A DNA stretch of 53,869 bases from contig JACQHZ010000387.1 in assembly GCA_016198745.1 (NCBI GenBank), positions 1 through 53,869 of the forward strand. Reading direction: 5' to 3'. This document shows, piece after piece, positions 33,631 through 43,580 of the stretch (position 1 is its first letter; each line of letters begins with the position of its first letter). Origin of the DNA: Verrucomicrobiota bacterium (lineage in GTDB: Bacteria > Verrucomicrobiota > Verrucomicrobiia > JABWAM01). Below the pieces are notes generated by a model. The model searched no databases, was not told the origin of the DNA, and was given only the letters and a program-made list of their open reading frames with translations. The translations under genes and the position numbers were made by a program.

Positions 33631-35442
33631 TTACTCATGGTTGCTTGTTCCTTTCTTTGTTGGGATTTGCCGGGTTTTTGCATAACCGAGTTTGCGGGAG
33701 CCGTCCACGGACTTCGGCAACAAGAGCGACAAAGCCATCAGTGCATTGGCCAACGGCGTCATCCAGTATTCGCATGAAACACAATCGCAGCGCCCATCGG
33801 GGTCAATGAAGATGCCATCCGCGGCGTCTCCGCGCGGACCGAGACAGAATCCGCCGGGGATCGCGCCCAGAAACCGGCTGTACGGCATCGCGATCCGATA
33901 GCCGACTCCGCTGATCAACGAGGTGTTGAGCGGATTATTACCCATCAGCCAATGCAACTGATCCCAGGCCGCTTCGCGCCAGCGGCCTTCGCCAAGCGCC
34001 GTTCCCGCCAACGCAAGCGCGTGCGCCCAGCTTGTCCAGTGCGCCGAGATGCCGTGGTTGATCTTTTGCGGCGTTTGCGTGTGCATGAAAAATCGAAACC
34101 AACGTCCGTTGTCGAGCGGGTGATACACGTCGCCGGTGGTCGGAGGGTCCCGATACATCGCGTACGGGATGATGCCGAATGGATTCGTGTTCCGCATCGG
34201 CTCGATAAACGCGTCCCAGCACCGCCGCAAGGCGTCCGACGCCTTCGGGGCCAGGGGGTGCGAGGGACCGAGTTCGAGCAACGACGCCGCGGCAAGGAGC
34301 GGCTGCGCGGATTGGAGGATGCCCCGATAGGGTTGCCGCCGCTGCAAATCGAGATGCCAAAAGCCCAGCGTTGCATCTTGCAGATCGAGAACGCGGCGCG
34401 CGGCTTCGGCCACCTCCTCCTTGCCAACCGCGCCGGTGGCGACGAGCCGCAGCGCCGCCAGCAAACGCCACGCGAGCACCGAAGTCCATTGGTGGAATTC
34501 ATCCTGGACGCGTGAAGACATGAACCGCCAGCAGCGAAGGCCGGCATCGGAACACTGGCGCGCGAATTTCGCATCCAGCTTGCAGAACATCTCCGCCGCG
34601 CCCGCAAGAATGGCAATGTTGGTGTACTGGACAATCGGGTTGTATTGAACCCGCACCGTGCGCTCATCGCCCGAATTAGGCGCGTTGTCGGTGAAATGGT
34701 TCTCCTCGTTGTCGGCGTACACGCCCGCATGGTTCTCGTGCCACCACGTCATCTCCGTTGTGCGCCGACTGTCGCCGCCACCGCCCACGTCTTCGTAGAT
34801 CATTCCCGTGGACGGGTCCTGCATTTTTAAGACAAACCGAAGCCCCCAGATCAATTCATTCAAAAGATCATCCTGAAAAGGATCCTCGCGCCAATGATTT
34901 CCCAACGAAGCCAGGCGCGCGCGTGTGTGCATGAAGGCGAGCGCGGGCAAGGGCGTGGTCGTCATCCACTTGCGGAGATCGCCCGCGTCATGCCAGCCGC
35001 CCACGGCGTCCACGGGTTGCCCATTGTCGGAACGCAGACCGTCGTCGAGGTGACATGGTCCGCGCCATTCGTTTTCGAACGGTCCGCAGCGCTGGCTGTG
35101 GACGTAATCGAGAAAGAGCCGCGGCAGATGCGAGTGCGCGGCATCGGAAATCACAAACGGATACGAATGTCCGGCGTCGCCTGGCAAAACAACCCGATAA
35201 ATTCCCGGCGCTTGAACTTTAGAAAAATCACCAACCGAAAACGCGCCCATGGGACCCCCCCGCCGTTCGAGCCTGCCGCGAAAGATGGCGCGCCAATTTT
35301 CAAATTCGCCGATTGCGTCGCGCAAATGCTGCGACACATCCTGGATTTCAAACTCCGCGGCCTCGCAACCAGGCACGACGCATCGTTTCCGAGCGCCGCA
35401 TGGAAAACCGACCTGACTCACCAGGACGTTGGGCATGTTCAT
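33631..35442 (-). CDS. Glycoside hydrolase family 9 protein (endoglucanase-like)
   Basis: A 603-residue protein. The start at 35442 opens MNMPNVLVSQVGF, a typical CelD-type Ig-like N-domain (residues 1-115, with YRVVLPGDAGHSYPFVI). From about 120 it is a GH9 (alpha/alpha)6 barrel: AVGGWHDAGDLRKW holds the DAGD motif whose Asp is the catalytic base; GNNPLNTSLISGVGYR is the W(L/M)GxNP block; CEYWMTPLANALMAL carries the likely acid Glu. There is no signal peptide, so intracellular cleavage of imported oligosaccharides is possible. The minus-strand neighbour upstream is the GH106-like gene, 225 bases away across repeat DNA. Family assignment is strong, substrate uncertain. Confidence 0.82.
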   Translation of the reverse strand: MNMPNVLVSQVGFPCGARKRCVVPGCEAAEFEIQDVSQHLRDAIGEFENWRAIFRGRLERRGGPMGAFSVGDFSKVQAPGIYRVVLPGDAGHSYPFVISDAAHSHLPRLFLDYVHSQRCGPFENEWRGPCHLDDGLRSDNGQPVDAVGGWHDAGDLRKWMTTTPLPALAFMHTRARLASLGNHWREDPFQDDLLNELIWGLRFVLKMQDPSTGMIYEDVGGGGDSRRTTEMTWWHENHAGVYADNEENHFTDNAPNSGDERTVRVQYNPIVQYTNIAILAGAAEMFCKLDAKFARQCSDAGLRCWRFMSSRVQDEFHQWTSVLAWRLLAALRLVATGAVGKEEVAEAARRVLDLQDATLGFWHLDLQRRQPYRGILQSAQPLLAAASLLELGPSHPLAPKASDALRRCWDAFIEPMRNTNPFGIIPYAMYRDPPTTGDVYHPLDNGRWFRFFMHTQTPQKINHGISAHWTSWAHALALAGTALGEGRWREAAWDQLHWLMGNNPLNTSLISGVGYRIAMPYSRFLGAIPGGFCLGPRGDAADGIFIDPDGRCDCVSCEYWMTPLANALMALSLLLPKSVDGSRKLGYAKTRQIPTKKGTSNHE

Positions 35443-35495
35443 GGAATGGGTTGTTGAGTCTGTACTAAGCGGTTTGTATTTAAAGACACAGGCGT

Positions 35496-35570
35496 CATAG
35501 GAATGGGAGAAATGGATGGGGAGCGCATGCGTCCCGCGTGCTTTAAATTGGCGTCCCGCCGATTTTCCAC
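35496..35570. repeat. Dispersed inverted-repeat element, copy 2
   Basis: The inverted match of 25-98. Next to it, 35578-35600 is a perfect palindrome (TTGGCTGGCG/CGCCAGCCAA) and 35602-35618 another (ACACGCG/CGCGTGT). The minus-strand reading of the latter is followed by TTTT, so it might also end transcription of the GH106-like gene. Confidence 0.75.
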
Positions 35571-35666
35571 CGGGGCATTGGCTGGCGTGACGCCAGCCAA
35601 AACACGCGGGACGCGTGTGCTCCCCTCTAAATCTGTTGCCAATATTTCCATCTGATTGGTAAATTG

Positions 35667-38609
35667 CTATCGGATGACCAGCGCAGGCGCCGCGCCCAGG
35701 CCGAAGGGACGGAGGAGGTATTTGTTGGTTGAGTGGGCGGCATCGGACCAGGGGCGTTTGTGATGCAGCAGGCCGAGCAGGTTGCCCAGGTTGGCGAAAA
35801 GGTCCGCCTGAATCAAATTTCCGCCCGCGCGAAAATAATCGGTGCAATCGGCTTCAAAGGGTTCGTACCACAAATCCCGAACGAACCGATTGTTTACCGA
35901 CAGGCGAATTCCTTCTCCATGCGGCCTGGAAAACCTGAGGATGCAACGTCGGCTGGCCTCCATTTTCGACAAGTTCAGTCGTCGCTCGTAGCGGATCACG
36001 CCGCTGTAGAAGGGCAGTCCGGCCCTGGCCAGATCGGCGGATGGATCGTCGGGCAACGGAGCGGCGGGAACGATCCGGGGCGCGCGCGCGCCGCGCGGGA
36101 ACACCACGTTAAAATCACCGATGACATAACCATTTTCCAATTCGGTGCCATCCATGGTAAAGCGGCTGGTTCCGTCAATCGTCGGCTTGATCCATCTTAC
36201 CCGACATTCAATCGCATTGCGGCCCGCGCGCAGCGCATGACCCAGCTTGCATTTTCGAAATTGGCGGTCCAGCCACCACTGGCCGTCAAGGACCCGGAGC
36301 GCGCTTCCGTTGCATTGGAGTTCCGTCATGGCTTGCGGGTCTTCCAGAACAAACCACGCTTGAAGATTGCCTGCGGACGGAAGAACCGCATGGAATTCAA
36401 ACCGCAAAAACACGGGCCACTGGGGCAAAATACTTCCGCTGTCGAGGGCCTTCGCGATGAGGTCGTTTGCATTGGGCAGGCTGATCGGCCCCGGCCCGCC
36501 GCCCAGAATTCCCATGGGCGGAGTCCAGGGTGATTCCCAAAACTTCACTCGAACCCGATCAAGCGCCAGAACGTTCGGGTTGAGTCTTCGAATCTTCCAT
36601 GAACCCGAAAGCGGCTTGGTCCGTTCGCGAATCGAAATTTTTGGCGCCACCGATTTCTGTCCGCGATTGAGTGAGATGAGTTTCGAGCCGTGCCGGGGCA
36701 CGTCCAACTCAAAGCGGGTGCAACCGTCTTTGCTGGCGCAAGGAACGGGCGTGACGGCGCCGGTTTCCGCATCCAGGAGGTCAACACTTCCATTTCCATC
36801 GAGAGAGATGCAGGCGCGAAAGGCCTTTTCCGATTTGCCAAAGGAAAGAAAATAAATTTCGCGATCGCCGCATGATCTGTGTTGGTAAACCAGCTCCTTG
36901 ACCATGCTTCCGTCAGGACGGGTCACATGGACGTCGCGCGGGACGGATGCCAGCACCCGGTCCAGCGCGGCCGCATGAGTCCTTCGCAGATGAGTTACCG
37001 GCGGTCCGGTCAGGAAGTTGGTCAGGGCTTTCGAGGGGCGGCCGTCGAGATAGCCGGCCACCGGGGCGACGGAGATAATTTTCCCGCCCTGTGCGGCAAA
37101 TTTCTCAAGCAACGCCAACGTGTGCGCACTCCAGGTCTCCGCTGAGGGCACAACCACCGCCCTATAGCGCGCCTTCCCAACGACAAACTCTCCATCCATG
37201 ATCTTGCCGTATTTTTCGAGGAGCAGCTCATCGCCATAATCATAATCCCGCTGAATTTCCAGAAGTTGACGGCAAAACTCGCCGAAGCGCGCGTCCAGCC
37301 TGGTCACGCGCTGCGGAGCGCGAGGCGAAAACAGCGCCCAGGCGCTGGCAATTGGATGGAGGACCAGAATTCGTCGCACCGCCCTGCCACGGGTGAGGAC
37401 GTAGCTGAGCCGCGCGAAATAATCATTGAATGATTTGTAGAGCGGGTAACCGGGCTGATGATAGGAACATGAAGACGGGTAATCGCGTTTGCGACATCCG
37501 CGGATCGAGTAGTAAGCCAGATGTTGGTTCAGGACGTTGATCCCCAGCGCAAAGTCCCAGTCGCCGGACCGCTTGAGCGTGCCGATGGTCGTATCCCATC
37601 CGCAAGCGCCAAACAATTCCGACAACACCCGTTCCCGACCGAGTTGATGCGCCACGCTGACGCATTGTTTGGGCAGCAAGGGCGTATCCGGCAGGTCGTA
37701 GCCCAGGTGGTCAATACCGGGCTGCTGAAAATATTCGTAATGGGGCATGGCGGCGCCGATCGCCCGGACCTGGGCAATCAGCGTGTCTTCCTCCATCATG
37801 TGTCCCGTGGTGATGAGGCGCCGGGGAGCGCACCAATCGTTGATTTGCTTTGCAAAGCTCTCCACAAATCGTTCCGTGATGGTGCGATAGAAATCAATGC
37901 GAACACGGCGATAATTGCCCTTGTCAAAAAACAAACTGGCCAGGCGCGGACGCAGCGCATAGCCCCGTTTTGTCTTGAACAACGCCTCGATATCTTTTGT
38001 CCAGGGAACCGTTTGAAGCCGATTCGGGTCATCCCAAACGATGAAACTCGGCTCGTCCGTAAACGCGCCTGGAACGGTCCGTCCAAAATGGTTGCCGACG
38101 GCCTTGCGGTACTGCGCGTGGGTGAGGCGCAGAAAGGCGGAGACCACTTTTGGATTCAGCATGTCGGGCCAACTGGCCCCGTTGCACCAGGCGTTGGGCG
38201 CGCTGCGAACGACTGCAAACACGGGTTGCCCGTCGTTCTCCCGGCAAGCGAGCGCATGGCCCGCATAATCGAGGTTGGGCACTTCGGCGATTTTTCCTCC
38301 CGCAAATCCGCTCGGCCAACGGTCTTCATCATAAATCCACGCCTTGAGACCCGTTCGCGCGGCCTCTTCCACGCTTAACTTTACATGGCGGAACCATTCG
38401 GAACCCAAATAAGGAGTTCGCAACCCCAGCCGGGAATGGATGAAGAACCCGCCAAATCCTTGGGCGCGCATTTCGCGAATTTGCCGGCGGAGTTCGGCCG
38501 GCTCCTGACGGTCGTTCCAGACCCAAAACGGAATCGGGCGAAACTCGGCCGGTGGCGATTTCCATGTGGAAATTGAAAACGAACGGGCGGCAGAAGCGAA
38601 TGATTTCAT
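35667..38609 (-). CDS. GH106-like (alpha-L-rhamnosidase-like) protein
   Basis: A 980-residue protein whose start at 38609 overlaps the preceding stop (ATGA). Residues about 30-400 look like the TIM-barrel of the GH106 type: PIPFWVWNDRQEPAELRRQI, GFGGFFIHSRLGLRTPYL, GLKAWIYDEDRWPSGFAGG, with Glu/Asp in FTDEPSFIVWDD as candidates. About 430-560 resembles a GATase-like fold (YRAVVVPSAETWSAHT, AAQGGKIISVAPVAG). The last 330 residues are beta-sandwiches of GH2 sugar-binding type, ending with RRLNLSKMEASRRCILRFSR and VNNRFVRDL. Rhamnosidase activity is inferred from overall pattern only. No signal peptide is evident. Confidence 0.6.
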   Translation of the reverse strand: MKSFASAARSFSISTWKSPPAEFRPIPFWVWNDRQEPAELRRQIREMRAQGFGGFFIHSRLGLRTPYLGSEWFRHVKLSVEEAARTGLKAWIYDEDRWPSGFAGGKIAEVPNLDYAGHALACRENDGQPVFAVVRSAPNAWCNGASWPDMLNPKVVSAFLRLTHAQYRKAVGNHFGRTVPGAFTDEPSFIVWDDPNRLQTVPWTKDIEALFKTKRGYALRPRLASLFFDKGNYRRVRIDFYRTITERFVESFAKQINDWCAPRRLITTGHMMEEDTLIAQVRAIGAAMPHYEYFQQPGIDHLGYDLPDTPLLPKQCVSVAHQLGRERVLSELFGACGWDTTIGTLKRSGDWDFALGINVLNQHLAYYSIRGCRKRDYPSSCSYHQPGYPLYKSFNDYFARLSYVLTRGRAVRRILVLHPIASAWALFSPRAPQRVTRLDARFGEFCRQLLEIQRDYDYGDELLLEKYGKIMDGEFVVGKARYRAVVVPSAETWSAHTLALLEKFAAQGGKIISVAPVAGYLDGRPSKALTNFLTGPPVTHLRRTHAAALDRVLASVPRDVHVTRPDGSMVKELVYQHRSCGDREIYFLSFGKSEKAFRACISLDGNGSVDLLDAETGAVTPVPCASKDGCTRFELDVPRHGSKLISLNRGQKSVAPKISIRERTKPLSGSWKIRRLNPNVLALDRVRVKFWESPWTPPMGILGGGPGPISLPNANDLIAKALDSGSILPQWPVFLRFEFHAVLPSAGNLQAWFVLEDPQAMTELQCNGSALRVLDGQWWLDRQFRKCKLGHALRAGRNAIECRVRWIKPTIDGTSRFTMDGTELENGYVIGDFNVVFPRGARAPRIVPAAPLPDDPSADLARAGLPFYSGVIRYERRLNLSKMEASRRCILRFSRPHGEGIRLSVNNRFVRDLWYEPFEADCTDYFRAGGNLIQADLFANLGNLLGLLHHKRPWSDAAHSTNKYLLRPFGLGAAPALVIR

Positions 38610-39103
38610 GGAAAGGGACGGGAGCGGCGCGCCGTCCAATCCTTTATGCTGAACCTAAATGGTTCACTTTTTAATCTTACCGCCCATTTGGGTTGCACCC
38701 ACAAACAATAATAGTTTTGCGCGGAATCTCGCAGGCGAATCTCAAAACGGTCCGCGTCTGCGTTTTCAGGTTTGACGGTCCAACGCGCGCGGACGGCGCA
38801 GCGGAGGTGCCCCTTGCTGGTGTTCAGCCCGAAGTCTTCAAGCGAACGCGTCAACGCATGCGGCTTGCCCGCATCCATGATGCCCAAACTGACGGTGTCC
38901 TTCGCCTCGTTTGCGCGATCATTGACCTCCGCCCATTGGTTCCGCCCGGTCCAGGCCGGGTCCTTCTCCATAAATGAGTCGCTGAAGCATACGGTGTCCC
39001 CCTTTTCCGCCGCGACCCCCTCCGGGACCAGGCCATCGGACGCCGCCCATCCTGAAATTAAAAGAGCCGCCAAAATAAGCTTGTTATGAATATGTTTTTT
39101 CAT
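38606..39103 (-). CDS. Small secreted LamG-like beta-sandwich protein
   Basis: A 165-residue protein. The signal peptide (NKLILAALLISGWAASDG) precedes a single beta-sandwich: VCFSDSFMEKDPAW, GIMDAGKPHALTRSLEDFGL, HLRCAVRARWTV and FEIRLRDSAQNYYCLWVQ. The pattern of a short leader, FxDxF near the start and an edge strand with RARW parallels the secreted protein at 52985. It ends early, with a basic tail (DWTARRSRPFP), so the gene may have lost its 3' end. It overlaps the start of the GH106-like gene by ATGA. Confidence 0.6.
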   Translation of the reverse strand: MKKHIHNKLILAALLISGWAASDGLVPEGVAAEKGDTVCFSDSFMEKDPAWTGRNQWAEVNDRANEAKDTVSLGIMDAGKPHALTRSLEDFGLNTSKGHLRCAVRARWTVKPENADADRFEIRLRDSAQNYYCLWVQPKWAVRLKSEPFRFSIKDWTARRSRPFP

Positions 39104-39379
39104 AAATTGCCTCATTGTTGTCTAAAATATTGGACAATGTTTGGGACGGAGGGTCGCGCTCCGTCGCGACCGAGGGAAAAAGGGCGGCATTTCCGCAAAA
39201 AACCCTATCTCCACGGCCACGACGGAGCGTGGCCCTCCATTTCGGAATTTGGAGGCCTTCCCTGCGCGCGCGGGTTGGAGTAGCCGAAAGTCCCGCAGAT
39301 GACAGGCAAGATGCCTGTCCTACTTTTTTGGGAATCCGGCAGCAAACTTCAAACATCTTTGGCGGGGATTTAACGATGG
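39104..39379. other. Intergenic region with repeat hairpins
   Basis: No gene is seen. At 39141-39175 a GGAGGGTCGCGCTCCGTCGC block and at about 39220-39236 an inverted GACGGAGCGTGGCCC block form imperfect palindromes; a similar GACGACGGAGCGTC is at the window end (53855-53868). At 39301-39319 GACAGGCA and TGCCTGTC form a perfect stem, followed by CTACTTTTTT, the same word as at 49354-49420. Confidence 0.6.
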
Positions 39380-41305
39380 TCATTGAGATTTCTCCGCAGC
39401 CAGCCAATTTAAAAGTTTTCCAAGAATCGTTGGCCATTCGGATTGCTGCCAGAAAAGTTCATGGTCTTTGGTCGGCGTCCCGAGGACCGTGCCGCACACC
39501 GCCGCCACACGGCCCTGGCCATATTGACCGGTGACGGTAAACGGAAATTTGTCCACGCTCGCTTCGATTTGCGCGCCGGGTTTGAGTTCGACATCATGCA
39601 ACCAGCGAATCTGGACGGTTCCTGAAAAATCCTTTGCGTTGTACAAAGGACCGGCGCCATCCGTGATCACGCCCGGCTCCGGCGCGGGTTTCAGGTCGAA
39701 GGGGCCTTTGACGCGAATGGGAAAAAGTTCCTTTAGATCATCCAACTCATTCCAGCCCCCCGCGCCGAACCCGTAATAACCGCCCAGCAACAGCAAGCCG
39801 CCGCCCGAATGGACGTAATGCCTGAGCATGAACTGCATTTCATCATCCACCGCCGTGCCATCAATATTATTGATGATGATCACGCTGAATTTGAAAAGCT
39901 CCTTGAAGTCGAAGGGAAAGGCGCTCACGCTGTGGCCGTCCCACGAAGCGCGCGCATACCCGATACCGGCCATTTTCATCCCGACCTTTTCGGCGGCCTC
40001 CTGGCTGCGATAGAGCTTCCCGTAAAGGCCCCGCATTTCAAAAATTGTCGGCGGCTTCTCGGGTGCAAATGTCAACCCGGCCGGATCAGCAAACTTTTTT
40101 ATTTTGCGCGGCGGCGTTTTCGTGTAGCCACGCTCCGAAGAGGCAAGCAGATCAAAACCGCCGCCCTTGACGCCGCGATGGTAATAATCGTACTCCTCGG
40201 AAAAACTCTGCCCGTTCTTGCGCCCCGCCACCTGGATGGTCGCTGTCAATCCTGAATCCTCGTGAATGGTTTGCGAGGTGGTCACGGTGGATGGCTCCGC
40301 CCCGATTTGTTTCGCCTCCGCCTCCGGAAAAGCATATTCCTTGAGGGTGGCGATTTGCCGCAACCGCGTTTTCAACTTCACGCCGGTCAGCGCGCCTTCG
40401 GCGGCGCGCAAATGATGCTGGACGCTGACGACGCCTCCCGCAGCAACTGCAACCTCGGTATCGGCAATCAGATTTGCCGATGCGAACGTGATATTGGTCA
40501 GGCCGTGGAATGGGACCAACTTGACTTCGGTCTTCCAGCTTGCGCCGGGCTGGAGGCTGACGGGGGCATACAACCATTCCACGGTATTGTAAGGCAGACA
40601 GTTATAGAACCATTGCAGGTAATTATAATCCATGACAAAAGCCAGGCCTTCGCGGGTCTTGCGATTCAGCGCCGCGGTCCACCCGGAGATTGGATTTTTC
40701 AAGTAATGATCGCCGTGATCTTTCGATTCCACTTCACCGGGCCAGGCAATATCAAGCCCCTTGGCCGAGGGCCGGTAGTAATAGTTTTCCGCGCGATCGC
40801 CGGAAATAAACACGTCGAACTTCGGCATGAACGCAACCCGAAAAGCGTTGGTGGTCGTGTTGGCCAGGGTGTAACCAATGGCGACCGTATCCGTCCCCGG
40901 CGCCAGCGTGATCCGTTTGCGCAACTCAATGCCGGCGGGCACAGCGCGCGTGCCCTGCGCCGTCCTGGCCCAAAGCTCAACACCGCCGGCCTGGTAATCC
41001 GGCAGAACCCGGTGTTGGTAGGTCGCCTTGTCCAACTCACCGGGAAACCCCTGTCCCGCGAAATGATCCAGCGCCATTCCATAGGTCGGCTCCGGGTGCA
41101 CCCAATTCTTGCCGCTGAACTTGGGCGTGAACCGGATAATTCGGGCGCCGCGCTCCGGCGCGATGCGCAAAGCAATAAGGCCGTTGTCCAGATCAATATA
41201 AGTTTGCCCCGCCTCCTTCACTTCCCTTGCGCCATCCCCGGCCCGCAGACCGGTGGCGGCGATCAACAGTAGCGCAAATATAGGCGCGGGTCTCAAAAGT
41301 CCCAT
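39380..41305 (-). CDS. Secreted protein with beta-sandwich and ThuA/GATase-like domain
   Basis: A 641-residue secreted protein. The start at 41305 yields the signal peptide PIFALLLIAATGLRAG; the longer frame back to 41443 runs through a dispersed repeat. About 25-300 is beta-rich and mutarotase-like (DLDNGLIALRIAPERGARI, GIELRKRITLAPGTDTVAIG). From about 440 a Rossmann-like GATase/ThuA fold appears: KFSVIIINNIDG, QFMLRHYVHSGGGLLLLGGY, TVTGQYGQGRVAAVCGTVLG. A parallel C-terminal fold closes the protein at 43581, so the two are partial paralogues. No Cys nucleophile is seen, so this domain is likely to bind, not deamidate. Confidence 0.65.
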   Translation of the reverse strand: MGLLRPAPIFALLLIAATGLRAGDGAREVKEAGQTYIDLDNGLIALRIAPERGARIIRFTPKFSGKNWVHPEPTYGMALDHFAGQGFPGELDKATYQHRVLPDYQAGGVELWARTAQGTRAVPAGIELRKRITLAPGTDTVAIGYTLANTTTNAFRVAFMPKFDVFISGDRAENYYYRPSAKGLDIAWPGEVESKDHGDHYLKNPISGWTAALNRKTREGLAFVMDYNYLQWFYNCLPYNTVEWLYAPVSLQPGASWKTEVKLVPFHGLTNITFASANLIADTEVAVAAGGVVSVQHHLRAAEGALTGVKLKTRLRQIATLKEYAFPEAEAKQIGAEPSTVTTSQTIHEDSGLTATIQVAGRKNGQSFSEEYDYYHRGVKGGGFDLLASSERGYTKTPPRKIKKFADPAGLTFAPEKPPTIFEMRGLYGKLYRSQEAAEKVGMKMAGIGYARASWDGHSVSAFPFDFKELFKFSVIIINNIDGTAVDDEMQFMLRHYVHSGGGLLLLGGYYGFGAGGWNELDDLKELFPIRVKGPFDLKPAPEPGVITDGAGPLYNAKDFSGTVQIRWLHDVELKPGAQIEASVDKFPFTVTGQYGQGRVAAVCGTVLGTPTKDHELFWQQSEWPTILGKLLNWLAAEKSQ

Positions 41306-41445
41306 CCGCGCTGGTCGGCGAGGACGCCGTCCACGGGGTCGCCTGCCATGACGGAACAGATGGAAAAGAGACAAACAGCTTTCAAAACACGCGCCAGCAG
41401 GTTGTTGAAAAACACCCCAATTGCCGTGTGAATAGTTAATCATGA

Positions 41446-43437
41446 TTAACGGGTCTTGATGTTGAATACGACGATCCCCCAGAGCTTCAATTCCGGAACA
41501 ACCACTCCCGTTCCGCCGGATGGCGAGGCAACTTTGACCGTCTTGCCCTCCATCGGGTTATAGACGGAAACCTCCCTGCCGCTTTCCTTTCCGTCCTCCG
41601 GCGCGAGCTTCCGCTTCATCCCGTCAATTTCAGGGCTTAGGAACCATGCGGAAAGGATCTTCTCTCCGGGCTTTAATTTCGGCGACAGCCGGATATTTTT
41701 TTGAGCCTGCGGAAGGTCCTTTGCATCGGCCATTGCGCCGGCCAGTTCCCTGGCCGGTGGATTGAACAGGTCCACCATGAGTTGGCGTTCGCCTTCGCCG
41801 ACCGTGCGGCCATGAACGTAATCCTTCCACCAAACGGGTTGGGCACTGCTCACCTTGAGAAAGTTATCGGGGTCCCCGATGCGTTCCATGCCATGGCCAA
41901 AGAGAATGGAAGAATAACGCGTGGCAAAACGAGTAATGGAGCGGATGGCGTCGGAATAAGGCAGCAACTTCTTGTCCACCTGCGGTTCGTAGCCGCAGGT
42001 GAAGTGATTATAGAGAGCCGCGGCAAACCAGGGACGATTGCGGGTCGCGTAGAAAAGCGAATACTGCAGTTGGGAATAGGTGGCGGAAACGTCCCAGGGC
42101 CGATCCGGATAGGCAAAGGCATATCCGCCGTATTCCCTGGCCCGGTCGGATTCGAAGAGCAGCAGGCGGGACATCTCGGACCAACGATTATAGGGATTTC
42201 CCGCAATGTGGCTGGCGCACGACGGCTCGTTGCAGGCGGCGCCGCCATTCTCCATCATCACTGCAAATTCCTCGCTGCGCTGATCCCCGGGAATGTTGGC
42301 CGGCCACATCATGTTGGCCATGAAAAGATAATCGGGATAGGCCTTGCGCAGAGCGTCCTTGACATAACGCATGTTGGCTGCGGTCAAACGATCGCAATCC
42401 TTCAAGGGCGGAACGCCTTCGCCTTTGTAGTTGAAAAATGTGCGGCCCGAAAACACGTGGTAGAACGACGGCGAATAATGGCCATCCCAGCGCACGCCAT
42501 CGAGGCCCCAAAAGGACCGCGCCTTCTTCAGTTCGCCAATGGCCACATCCAGCGTTTCCCGACTGGTCTGATCAGGGAACCAGTTGTAAGGCATCATGAG
42601 CGCGGTGCCCGGTAAAAAATTCTTCTCATTTTCCAGCTCCTTGACATCGAATAGAGTGATGGACGGTTGGCCGCGTTCAAAACGCATCACCAGTTCCGGC
42701 CGCTGGCGCGCCAACTCAAGCGCATCCGCCGAGTCGGTGTAAGATGTGGCATACGCCGTGGTGCTGATCCCGTTCTGTTTCAGCAATTCAATCTGATGCT
42801 TGACGCCGCTGATTCGAAAAGGGAACCCGCCAAGAAAATAATCGCCCGCCAATTCCGTTTCATTGGGTGTCAGGCGCGCAAACGCATCCGCATACAACCC
42901 GTGGGCTTCCGCAATGTTAATGTAGCCTTTGCGCAGCGCTTCCGTGACGAAGAACCGATTTTTATTGCGTTCGACCTCATTCCAGTGCGCGTCCGGGCCT
43001 TCGGTTTGTTGACTGACTCGGAACTGTCCGGCCACGCCGACGCGCGCAATGTCCTTCCGCTCAATGACATTGAAATACTCCTCAGCGCGGGCGATCAATT
43101 TTTCGCCGTCAAACGCCTGGGCAACAACGCCGCAACCGAGAACGGATTTGCCGGGTTTCCACAAAAGCGGCACGACTTCTTCTTTGCCGCCCGCAACCGT
43201 CAGCTCCTTGTCCGGCAACGCCGCCCGCGACTCAACTTCATACTCCACATACGCGGACAGCTTAACCTTTTTCGCCTCGGAATCCGTGTTGTTGACATAA
43301 ACCTTGATGGCGCACGGTTCGTTTGGATCGCAGGCCAATTTATCAGGCCAGACGCGCACCTTGAGGTCCGATCGGGCGAGGGAAGGAATCAGCAATGCGA
43401 CGGCAACGAAAAAAAATCGTCGAAGGGTTTGAATCAT
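41446..43437 (-). CDS. Secreted Ig-like / TIM-barrel glycosidase-like protein
   Basis: A 663-residue protein with a signal peptide (FFFVAVALLIPSLARS). An Ig-like domain occupies about 25-120 (CAIKVYVNNTDSEAKKVKL). A TIM barrel follows: IELLKQNGISTTAYATSYTD, ARSFWGLDGVRWDGHYSPSF, DYLFMANMMWPANIPGDQRS, with acidic residues in DGVRWD as catalytic candidates and EFAVMMENGGAACNEPS as the next unit. The order resembles GH66-type enzymes, but I would not assign a family. The C-terminal domain is beta-rich. It is flanked on both sides by ThuA-like secreted proteins, suggesting one functional group. Confidence 0.6.
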   Translation of the reverse strand: MIQTLRRFFFVAVALLIPSLARSDLKVRVWPDKLACDPNEPCAIKVYVNNTDSEAKKVKLSAYVEYEVESRAALPDKELTVAGGKEEVVPLLWKPGKSVLGCGVVAQAFDGEKLIARAEEYFNVIERKDIARVGVAGQFRVSQQTEGPDAHWNEVERNKNRFFVTEALRKGYINIAEAHGLYADAFARLTPNETELAGDYFLGGFPFRISGVKHQIELLKQNGISTTAYATSYTDSADALELARQRPELVMRFERGQPSITLFDVKELENEKNFLPGTALMMPYNWFPDQTSRETLDVAIGELKKARSFWGLDGVRWDGHYSPSFYHVFSGRTFFNYKGEGVPPLKDCDRLTAANMRYVKDALRKAYPDYLFMANMMWPANIPGDQRSEEFAVMMENGGAACNEPSCASHIAGNPYNRWSEMSRLLLFESDRAREYGGYAFAYPDRPWDVSATYSQLQYSLFYATRNRPWFAAALYNHFTCGYEPQVDKKLLPYSDAIRSITRFATRYSSILFGHGMERIGDPDNFLKVSSAQPVWWKDYVHGRTVGEGERQLMVDLFNPPARELAGAMADAKDLPQAQKNIRLSPKLKPGEKILSAWFLSPEIDGMKRKLAPEDGKESGREVSVYNPMEGKTVKVASPSGGTGVVVPELKLWGIVVFNIKTR

Positions 43438-43580
43438 GATGATGTCCGTTTTTCAGTTTGATATTTTATCGTAAATCCAGCCAAAGATATTTGAAATTCA
43501 GACAGAATTAGAAACAAGACCGTGATTCCCGCGAAAGCGGGGGTTTGAGAGATCATTTTACGCATTTTCCCAAGTGGAAT

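Noticed and set aside
43520-43545. Hairpin CCCGC-GAAA-GCGGG as the terminator of the 43581 gene
   Set aside because: It is correctly placed, but the minus-strand reading has no T-run, so it may be only a short repeat.
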